Positions 55,326-64,000 of a DNA stretch of 64,000 bases are shown in pieces (the stretch's first letter is position 1; each line of letters begins with the position of its first letter). The DNA is taken from contig CM048750.1 of the NCBI GenBank assembly GCA_026315105.1, positions 166,498,549-166,562,548 of the forward strand. The letters run 5' to 3'. This DNA is from Locusta migratoria. Its lineage: Eukaryota; Arthropoda; Insecta; Orthoptera; Acrididae. Both the position numbers and the translations under genes were made by a program. The notes below the pieces were generated by a model that had not been told where the DNA came from, searched no databases, and worked only from the letters and a program-made list of their open reading frames with translations.

Positions 55326-55897
55326 GTAAGTAGTGGGATATTGTTACAGTCGATTTTTGATCAAAAGTTGCTGTGTTTGAAATGTAGACAATACTCTGAC
55401 TTTTCATTTGAAACCGAACAGAACGATAAATGTTAATTCGTTTTCGTGGCACTGGCGCTTCCATTTCCATCCCTGCACATCGGGATTCATGTGGTCATAT
55501 CAAACGTCAAATTTCATACTCATTTGAGCGACGAAGTATTGCTTTAGTCATTACTGCATTAAAAATATTACCAAATAATGTATTAGAGTGAATGGAAAAT
55601 CTGGAAGATGTCGAACTACTACGAAGACAAGTGATGCTGATTTTACATCGGACTGACTAAGAGGCAGTTTTCAGAAGTATAATATGGAATTATATAAGAC
55701 ACCATTGACTTACATGAATGTAATTTGCAAGAGACTATGCAAATGAACCGGAATCGGCGATATCTTTGAAGTACAGTAGACATTGTAATCTCAAAATTGT
55801 GTGTGTTTTAACCAAACGAAAGACTTATTTCATTTATTAATAAAGAATGGCCTATGTTTCAATCGCGCGCGTGTGCGCGCGCGCGCGTGTGTTATTC

Positions 55898-55985
55898 TTA
55901 GTGTAAGTTGGTTTAAGTAGTTTGTAAGTCTATGGACTGATTACTATAGCAGTATGGTCCAATAGTTTTTACATACATTGTAACA
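55898..55985 (+). mobile_element. SINE family 1, tail fragment
   Basis: Matches the 3' half of the SINE at 7176-7376 (AAGTAGTTTGTAAGTCTATG then GACTGATTAC). The tRNA-like head is absent; a (GC)n/(GT)n tract (55862-55891) lies just upstream. Confidence 0.6.
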
Positions 55986-55989
55986 TTTT

Positions 55990-56235
55990 GGAGAACCAAC
56001 AATAGTGCCACTTTCGGTACAGAGTGCTCGCTCGCTCCCCGCCTCCCTTTTCTGTGCCTTGGCTGCGGGGACACACAGCCCAGCGCAGGTGTAGGTGCAG
56101 GTCGCATCAGCGTCGCGTCCCCTCCCAGTCTGCACGGCCCCATTAGACTGTGCTGTGCCGCCCGCCCCAAATTGCGTCCACGTCAACCACTGTGCTGCTT
56201 TAATGCGCACATGGAACTTAGGATGAAACATTTCC
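55990..56235. other. Local GC- and CpG-rich island
   Basis: About 240 bases rich in G, C and CpG stand out from the AT-rich surroundings. It could be a promoter-like island or the remains of a repeat; no TATA box or open frame decides this. Confidence 0.4.
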
Positions 56236-56783
56236 ATCACACTCCTTAGCAACAGATACTAAAGCGTGTACTGTTACAGTATTACCCGTTCAGTTTATAA
56301 TGGCCATTTCTGCTGAAGGCGCTGCGAACTGTTGAGTTGTTCTATCACTTATTTCGTATGGCGTACAGGCATTATACTTACTTACGCTCATTGGTACATA
56401 TACAACAGATAACAGACCTGTACATTCTGTTAACTCATTCTTGAACAGAAAAGCAATCAAAATGAATATTAAGAATATGAATGTATTGTTTTACGATAAA
56501 ACAATGCTGCAGCATGTTTGCGAAGGAAAAAACCATTACAGTCATTTTTAATATATTCTTCTGAAGGAAAAATATGTGGACTGAAAAAAACCTGATGTTA
56601 GTATGGAATAACTTGAGCGAATGCATGATACATTTTCTATTAATATATTTTTCTACAGAAAATTGTACGGAATTAAAATTATTTTGCAAAGTAATAATTT
56701 GGTTTTGCGGGTAGCTGATAAAAATACATTTGCTGTTATGCACTGAATCTCAAATCCAAAGCAATAAATCAGAGGCGTTTTCT

Positions 56784-56836
<53 letters not shown>

Positions 56837-57477
56837 AATAAATGCAAATGATGCTTAGAGAGCATGCAGCTTAGCACCACTTCGTGTGCAGACGTTATAT
56901 TCGCTTTCAATATTACAGGTTTCGTATGGGGTCTGATTTCAGGTCTCTGCGAACAAGCGCTTACAGGTTTCTGCCTAGAGCGTTAGCTGCCCACACTGGT
57001 GACCACAGCGAACGTGTCAATGGATTCGGCCGAACCTCTCTGATACAGCCGTAGTTACATGCATCTGATTACTAAACACAAAAGTTAATTATTTTGTGGT
57101 CATTGGTGAGCAGCAAAGCAGTTTTTACTTAATACCTACTATTACAGAACTTAATAAAAGGTACTAGTATTAATGTACTCCAGCAAAAAGCATGAGCCAC
57201 AGACACCCTCATGAAACCAATATAGTAATATTATCACCTATCATGGGATTATTTGGTACTAAAATGTGTGGTAACATATACAAGCATGTGCACTGGATTT
57301 GCTGATTTTCCAGCAACCTGTTTTAATGGTAAAAATGTTATGAAAGCTCGAAATGTTTAATAATGAGGAAATGGCAAAGAATGAAATACTGGAAGTTGTC
57401 ATCCAATGGACAAATTAATCAATAATGGATTTTTATAAAACTCTTGAAGAATGATTTTCCTTGAGGAGGAGGATATA
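56236..57477. other. Intergenic stretch with a long poly(T)
   Basis: Poly(T) of about 48 bases at 56787-56834 may be the tail of a minus-oriented retroposed sequence, but I cannot identify a body. The rest is unassigned. Confidence 0.4.
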
Positions 57478-57564
57478 TACAGGGTGGTCCATTGATAGTG
57501 ACGAGGCCAAATCGCTCACGAAATAAGCATCAATCGAAAAAACTAAATAGAAAAAAACTTTTCT

Positions 57565-58173
57565 GAAACTTCCTGGCAGATTAAAATTGTGTGCTGGAAC
57601 CGGGACTCCAACCTGGGACCTTTGCCTTTCGCAGGCAAGCGCTCTACCGACTGAGCTATCTCGACACGACTCACAATGCCGCCTCACAACTTTACTTCCG
57701 CCAGTACCTCGCCTCCTACTTTTCAAACTTCACAAAAGCTCTCCTTCAAACATGCAAGACTAGCACTCCTGGAAGAAAGGATATGGTGGAGACATGGCTT
57801 AGTCACAGCCTAAGGGATGTTTCCAGCATAAAACGTTCACTCTGCTGCGGAGTGTTGGCTGATATGAAACTTCCTGGCAGGCTTAGGCTGTGAATAAGCC
57901 ATGTCTCCACCATATCCTTTCTTCCGGGAGTGCTAGTCTTGCAATTTTCGCAGGAGAGCTTCTGTGAATTTGGAAAGTAGGAGGCGAGGTACTGGCGGAA
58001 GTAAAGTTGTGAGGCAGCATCATGAGTCGTGTCGGGATAGCTCAGTCGGTAGAGCGCTTACCCGCGAAAGGCAAAGGTCCCAGGTTTGAGTCCCAGTTCC
58101 AGCACACAATTTTAATCTGCCAGGAAGTTTCATATCAGCACACACACTGCTGCAGAGTGAAAGATTCATTCTC
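57565..58173. mobile_element. 609-bp palindrome with tRNA-like ends, inserted in a transposon
   Basis: It begins GAAACTTCCTGGCAG and its right arm has the complement CTGCCAGGAAGTTTC followed by a short unpaired tail. An antisense tRNA-like block near 57595-57660 and a sense one at 58030-58110 (A-box GATAGCTCAGTCGG, B-box AGGTTTGAGTCC) lie at the two ends. Perfect 11-bp copies of AAAACTTTTCT flank it (57554-57564 and 58174-58184). No protein frame exists. The tRNA-like parts lack a normal U33 and are not tRNA genes. Confidence 0.88.
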
Positions 58174-58369
58174 AAAACTTTTCTAGCTTAAAGGGAGGAA
58201 ACAGGTGGTGCTATGGGTGGCCCGCTAGATGGTGCTGCTATAGGCCAAACGGATATCAACTGCATTTTTTAAAATGGGTACCCCCATTTGTTATTTTTAC
58301 ATATTCGTCTAGTACATAAATCAATATGAATGTTTTATTTGCAACACTTTTTCGCTTTGTGATAGATGG

Positions 58370-59450
58370 CGTACACAAGTATGTGGTATTGCGTAACATT
58401 TTGCCAGTACGGACGGTATTTGCTTAGTTATACATTACTCGTGTTAATATGGACCGTTTATCAATTGCAGAAAAGATCAATATGGTATTTATGTATGGCT
58501 AATGTGATCAAAATGCCCAACGGGTCTGTACTATGTATGTTGATCGTTATCCTGGAAGACATCATCCAAGTGTCTGACCCTTTCATCGGATAGTTGTGTT
58601 ACTCAAAGAGACAGGAAGTGTTCAGTCACAAGTGAAACGTCAACCATGACCTACAACAAATGATGCCTAAGCAAGCGTTTTAGCTGCAGTTGCAGCTAAT
58701 CCGCACATCAATAGCAGAGGAATTGGGTGAGAATTGGGAATCTCAAGAACGTCCGTGTTGAGAATTCTACATCAACATAATTTTCACCCATATCATATTT
58801 CTATGCACCAGGATTTGTATGCTGAAGACTTACCGTTGTGTACAGTTTTGCCACTGGACACAAAATAAATTACGGGATGATAATAGATTTTTTTCCATGC
58901 ATTCTGTTTAGTGACAAAGTGCCATTCACAAACGTAAACCGGCATATTGGGCAACGAAAAATCCACAATGGCTGCGACAAGTGGAACATCAGTAACCTTG
59001 TCGGGTTAATGTATGGTGTGGCATTATGGAAGGAAGAATGATTAGTTCTTATTTTATTGAAGGCAATCTAAATGGTGCGATGTATGCTGATTCCTTACAT
59101 AATGTTCTACTGATTTTACTGCATGACAATAGCGATGAACTTTCAACATGATGGATGTCTGGCATATGGCTCACATGCAGTTGAAGCGGTCTTAAATGGA
59201 ATATTTAATGACAGGTGGATTGGTCGTAGAAGCACGCACATTTACCGGATCTTACATCCCCGTATTTCTTTCTGTGGGGAGAATTTAAAGATATTTGTTA
59301 TCGTGATTCACTGCAAACATTTGAAAACGGGCGTCAGCGCATTGTCAATGCATGTGAGAACATTACTGAAGGCGAACTGTTGAGAGGAATTTTGTTAGGC
59401 ATATTGTCAAATGCATTGAAGTTGAAAGACATCATTTTGAACGTTTAATA
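58370..59450 (+). pseudogene. Transposase of the Tc1/mariner-type element
   Basis: Frame pieces, in order: the N-terminal region (YVDRYPGRHHPSVS, TFHRIVVLLKETGSVQSQ), an HTH part (AVAANPHINSRGI, SRTSVLRILHQHNFHPY), then CILFSDKVPFTN (family SDE, Asp kept) and MYGVALWK. FQHDGCLA near 59140, RWIGRR, and a C-terminal HHFERL just before AATAAAG (59448) complete it. The second catalytic Asp is kept in QHDG; the third region is frame-shifted. Stops occur throughout. Confidence 0.82.
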
Positions 59451-59857
59451 AAGTCATGAGGTAATTAGAAGTAATCACAGAAGTACATGTATCATACTGG
59501 AATAACTGAAAAAGTTAATGTACCTATGTTGTGTGTTTTAATTTAAAAAACCTACCTGTTACCCATTGTTTGTTTCAAATTGAAAGCAATATGTCTGTGG
59601 CTATTACAGCACAATCTATCACAAAAAAACATTCATATTTATTTATGTATTAGATGAATATGTAATAAAAAATTTGGGTACCTATTTTAAAAAATGCAGT
59701 TGATATCCATTTGACCTATGGCAGCACCATCTAGCGGGCCAACCATAGCGCCAGCTGTTTTCTTCAAGCTAGAGAAGTTTTGTTCTTTGTAGTTTTCTCA
59801 TTTGATGCTTATTTCTTGAGATATTTGGCCCAGTTACCAACAATGGACAACCCTGTA

Positions 59858-62222
59858 TATTGTGGAAGCAGAGGTTGTCTCCAGAATTTGCAATACAAAA
59901 ATTTTGATTGGGAAACAGTAGCATATGGCATAGCTTGGTCTAGTAAGGAGAGAAATGTAACAGATGTGGCTGGATGATAAATGGAGGTTAATGAAACTGT
60001 ACACAGGTTTGTTGTGCAAAGAAAAGCAGATTTCATCAACTTTCAGAGTGAAGACTAATGCAGAGGCAGAGGCAGGTGCATAATAATAACTGTGTGTTGG
60101 GGCACTAAACGAATAATTTGAGATACAAATAAATAACATCAATTTTTTCATTATTATCTATGATCTGCAGCTAACTAAACAACTGACCACTATATAGTGT
60201 GAGAGAGTTTTTAACAAATCTTTTTACATGCCTATAACTTTTGTAGCAGGCAGACGAGAAATTTATGACATTGTAAAACTGAGGGTAATAATTTCCCAGG
60301 TTTCAGAACCCACTCATATTTGAGTAGGAATAGGCTTATATTATTTCAAACAAGCATTGCTATCACATTCACATAAAATCCTGATGTGTGCATTGGGCTT
60401 ATCTGACCAATTTCAATGTGAATAAAATCCTAATGGGTATTATGTTCTATGGAATACTGCAGTCTAATCTCCAAAAGGATTTTATTCAAATCATCATGAT
60501 CAAAATACAAAACATACGTATTCTGGTGTAAAGTTTTTTTTACTATTAACTACTCAATAATAAATTTTATATAGTAAACTAATTTGTGAGGAACACAAGA
60601 TTCCTAAAACAGCATTGATGATTGACAGTTTATTTACAAGCTTTGCTATTGCTTAACAATATAAAATGCAACAAAACATATTGACTCACCATTTTAACAC
60701 ACTTTTCTAAAAATGTGAAGTACGCAAACAAATAAATTACAAAAGTTTTTCTTCACATATTTAGTGCAGTAACTGGTATGACTACTTACAATAGAAAGTT
60801 CATTTCTATGTACAATGAATATCTAAGACAAGAATAAGTATAACAATACTCTCATTTCTTTTACACCTATTGTTCAGTCTTCATGAATAATTTACTGTCA
60901 TTTTACTTCATCTTATGAAGTGCACAGTACAAAAATATTGAAAGATCATTAGGGAAGTTTGCTTTGCTATCTTTAAAATAAAACTTCATAGTAAGCTATT
61001 AGAAGTCATAGTAGAACACATTTCTTAGATAAAGTTATTCAAAATATTTAATGGAAAACTTGTGCCATAATCTTCCTTAGTCCCCTTATTTTCCATTCCA
61101 CAATAAATATAAAAAAACAGTAAGTGAAATGTATTGTAGACGTTATTGCTTCAAAACAAGTTATAAAAAAATTAACTGGTGGCTATATACAAGTTACAAA
61201 CTGTGTTCCCATTCATTTTACTAGGCAACATCTTAATATCATAAAAAAAACTCCACACAGCCTCATATTTCCTTGTTTCAGTCACATCACCCAGCAGTCT
61301 TATCTGAACGTATTACGATCCTGGAATTGTTTAGGAGTGAATTTATGTGCAACTGCTGATCACTGATTAAACTTAATCGCATAAATGAAGATTAATGCCA
61401 CTTGAGTTAACTCACTTTGTTTCTGCTCATATCAAAATGAAGTATTGAACTTATTGATACCTTACATCTACCATGGCACTTCTGCAAGATTCCAGAAGAG
61501 TAATTTTTGTTCAATTTCAGATATCACAGTGAGTTTATTTTGGAATTAAAAAGCACATTAAAAATGTTGTTAAGATCTATACAAAATATGTTCTATCACA
61601 CCAGTATGGGTTTACTGCTTAACATTTACACAATTTACAAGTCATTCAAACTGTGATGCATACAGAAAAAATGAAAATGCATTAATGGAATGTGTTTCAC
61701 AAATTATGATAAAATGACTACAATTGACACAAACACAAGTTTAATTACATATACACAACTATTGGTGAAACTAAAGATAATGATCAATGAACTTTATACA
61801 ATGAATTCTTTGGCGAGGATGACTACATGCAATCTGATGATATGCATGTCCAGTTTTTAGATGAATTTTCACAGAAATGATAATGCAGACATAGCATGGC
61901 TTATCATGCCAGGAACATACTTAATAACTCTCGTCCTGTCTCGTCAAAAGCAAATACAACTTGCCATAAAATGTGTAATCACCATACAAAAGATTCAGTC
62001 CACTCAATTCTGGATATAAATATAAGAAATACTTGCATAAAAAGCATTCCTGTAAAAAAAAAAAATGCTATGCTGCTAAATTTTAGTTTGCACAGCCATT
62101 TTTGTTATCGTAGATAAAGGTAACAAAAATTATAAAATAATCCAGAATTAAAAGACTGCAAATCACAGGGACCACATTTGACACACATTAAAATGATGGA
62201 AGTGATTCACTGCAGTTGAATC
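59858..62222. other. AT-rich stretch, possibly 3' UTR of the minus-strand gene
   Basis: No coding region or recognised repeat. If the exon at 62223-62310 is real, the sequence to its left would include the 3' UTR of that gene; TTTATT near 60632 is AATAAA on the minus strand and a possible poly(A) signal. Confidence 0.35.
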
Positions 62223-62310
62223 TCATTCCAATTTCAGTCTCTTGCTGAATTCCTTTTGCTGGTTCTCCTTCCACTCTTTCTTTGGCTTCATTCGCTTCAG
62301 CTGCCCATCC
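62223..62310 (-). CDS. Candidate terminal exon of a minus-strand host gene
   Basis: On the minus strand a strong acceptor (TATTTTTCTTTTAAG) precedes one base that completes an Arg codon from the exon at 63402. The frame then reads DGQLKRMKPKKEWKENQQ and KEFSKRLKLE with a TGA at 62223-62225. The peptide is very Lys-rich, like a nuclear, nucleolar or mitochondrial protein tail. I do not recognise it. Confidence 0.45.
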
Positions 62311-63401
62311 CTTAAAAGAAAAATAAGAAATTTTTACTTAATAATATGACATTTGACTATATTTACACATTCTACGTGTTGTACAAAGACCGCACCTTCT
62401 AAATTAACCAAGCTTGTTTTTTTTTAATTGTTATAATTCAAATTATTTGTTATAAATTAATACTGTTCTTAAGCATCTCACGTATAGCTACTACTTGTGC
62501 TAAACACATTTCCATGCAACAACATTCAGAAATCATATTTACAAATCACTAAAAATTAAAAAATAAATAAGAAAAAGGTGACGGAGAATGCAGCCAGCCC
62601 TAACACTAGAAAATTCTGTTAGTTTGACAAAATACAATGAAGTTCTTATAGATCAATGTACAGTTTTGTAGGAAGTCTTTCTATCATTAATAGAATATGT
62701 AAAGTCATGGTTGAGATTTTGACAATAATGTGACCCCGATAGGTTACTCCCTAGACACCGTAAAGGATTCTCGCTGGACAGCTTTGGTCAAAACCTCATT
62801 TGAACATACATTTTGTGTGTGCATGCTTGTCTGTTGCTTGGCATGTTATGTATCATAATTAGCAATCTGCCCATTTTACATTATTGTTGACTTGCTATGA
62901 CAAGCTACTTCAACAAAGTTGAATACAAGAAAGTAATAGTTGAGAAGACAGCCTGAGTTCAACAATTTGCTAACACACTAGGCATTACAGCAAATTAGTT
63001 GCAACTGGGACGGCAACTAAGTAATGGCTTTGTGCTCGGCTAGAATAAGCAACAATCAGCAATGTTATTTTTTTTTTTTTTAGTAGTGGGTTAAATTTTA
63101 ATTTAATTTTTAAAAAGTTAACAGACTAACTTCCACTGACTTTCTTTGAATGCATTAATCAGGTATCTACTATTTACATTAAGCTTTTCGTGGGCTGAGG
63201 GGGATATACATTCAGCTAACAGTATTCCTTTATTGCATTCATTGGGATACTTTTACCACTTCTGTATGCCCCTCAGCCGTAGCAGTAGTCCGCTGCACTA
63301 GCTCTGGTTTTTATTTGTTGGTAAATAACTACACTTCCCAGTCCTAAAAGCTTTATCACCAAATAACTTTTTTCAGAGTTTTTGGGAAGTATGCTTATCA
63401 C
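62311..63401. other. Putative intron of the minus-strand gene
   Basis: AT-rich sequence with no recognised repeat. It begins (minus strand) with GTGATAAG after 63402 and ends with the AG at 62311-62312. Confidence 0.35.
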
Positions 63402-63556
63402 CTAAGTCGATATTGAAAGGAGCTTCGGAAATACAGACAAAAGTGTCTCTTGACATCCTTACGAAGCACGTTTACCACCAACTTAGGAGTACCTAAAAGT
63501 TTCTGTAAATCTGTCTTATCTCTGCATGTTCCTGACATCTTGTGGTAGTTCACCAT
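63402..63556 (-). CDS. Candidate upstream exon of the minus-strand host gene
   Basis: From ATG 63556 the frame reads MVNYHKMSGTCRDKTD, LQKLLGTPKLVVNVLRKDVK and RHFCLYFRSSFQYRL, then two bases AG before a GTGATA donor. With the next exon this gives an 80-residue basic protein. In-frame stops lie further upstream, so either this is the first coding exon or it begins at an unseen acceptor. A second ATG (MSGTC) could also be the start. The remaining 63557-64000 holds nothing I can name. Confidence 0.38.
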
Positions 63557-64000
63557 ATAAGGTATAGGAAAACTGTTACAACACTCAGTTTTCGTTTGTC
63601 GCACGATCACTACTGTTGTCAACAAAGAATGTGACAATCATTTGAATATTCCGTTGGATAAAGGTATTACTTGTAACTGTAAACAAGAAATTTAAATATT
63701 TATTTTTTAACATATAATGGCAGCACATTACAGCTTATAAAAGTGAAATGGGAAGTCTATTTACCACCATGAAGACGCTGTGGTGGTAGGGGCTATGAAT
63801 ACACAACCATAATTTTTAGACATAAATCACCAAAAAAAAAAGTCAAAATTAAAATGTAATAAATTGATCACATTTTAATGCATAAAAATAAATAAAATAA
63901 AAGAATACAAAGGTTCACTGAGATGATGTCAAAAATACACCTGTGAAAGGATTAGAAGACACCATGTCACCCAGGAAAGTCATATTGTGAAAAGTTATTG

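Larger units (their letters stand above)
57480..59855 (+). mobile_element. Complete but dead Tc1/mariner-superfamily element
   Basis: The outer ends are CAGGGTGGTCCATTG (57480) and its diverged complement ending CCCTG (59855), flanked by TA on both sides (57478-57479 and 59856-59857). Terminal inverted repeats are about 220 bp, sharing CTAGATGGTGCTGCTATAGG-type and GATATCAACTGCATTTTTTA blocks. A transposase remnant lies between them, and a palindromic element is inserted in the left repeat. TA duplication is the mark of this superfamily. Confidence 0.88.

Noticed and set aside
54975..55436. 153-codon open frame
   Set aside because: It opens without ATG, is low-complexity hydrophobic and has no motif. 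Only its inner 55255-55325 part has splice signals and is listed separately as a weak exon.
57595..58110. tRNA genes on both strands
   Set aside because: A- and B-box-like motifs are present but the anticodon loop lacks U33, stems are imperfect, and the blocks are parts of a palindromic repeat with TSDs.

Overview
The window looks like a piece of a large, transposon-rich insect genome, most likely an orthopteran (grasshopper or locust, Schistocerca-like). This is inferred from AT-rich DNA with long introns, tRNA-derived short repeats of a type I associate with grasshoppers, and Penelope-like elements (PLEs), several LINE lineages, Tc1/mariner and piggyBac remnants packed together. Nothing here looks bacterial: there are no operons and no CRISPR array. 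The species call comes from remembered repeat families and was not tested by a search.

Host genes. Five plus-strand exons with good splice sites and compatible reading phases (9418-9542, 12242-12358, 29390-29686, 41290-41360, 46525-46678) form the 3' end of one gene that crosses 37 kb and ends with a stop codon and an AATAAA signal at 46739. I do not recognise the protein, which is Leu-rich and probably helical. At the right edge two phase-compatible minus-strand exons (63402-63556 and 62223-62310) could encode the end, or all 80 residues, of a second small Lys/Arg-rich protein. A possible isolated exon lies at 55255-55325.

Region by region. 1-5 kb: a minus-strand Ty3/gypsy gag-protease remnant with primer-binding site, an old PLE piece, and a plus-strand Ty3/gypsy pol remnant. 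5.5-9 kb: a piggyBac remnant, a SINE with exact target-site duplications (TSDs), a decayed CR1-like LINE with an insertion inside it, and an 83-bp-arm hairpin. 9.4-14.1 kb: first host exons, a CR1-like LINE, a foldback repeat and a mariner remnant. 14.5-25.1 kb: a large palindromic PLE whose body was split by a nearly intact 5.9-kb APE-type LINE with 11-bp TSDs. 26.3-28.8 kb: a diverged direct-repeat pair that may be the LTRs of an unrecognised element. 32.8-40.8 kb: LINE and PLE remnants, a tRNA-ended palindrome, and an RTE-like LINE that received three later insertions. 42.1-45.4 kb: a foldback and three more LINE fragments. 47.5-53.1 kb: two Tc1-like transposons, a second PLE lineage and two copies of a second SINE family. 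57.5-59.9 kb: a complete but dead Tc1/mariner-type element with TA duplications, and a tRNA-ended palindrome inserted in its left terminal inverted repeat.

Most of the window is therefore a record of successive insertions inside or beside two host genes. The points most worth following are a hammerhead-ribozyme-like core shared by two PLE lineages, non-autonomous palindromic units derived from PLE termini that carry their own TSDs, the tRNA-ended palindromes, and the unidentified host gene.
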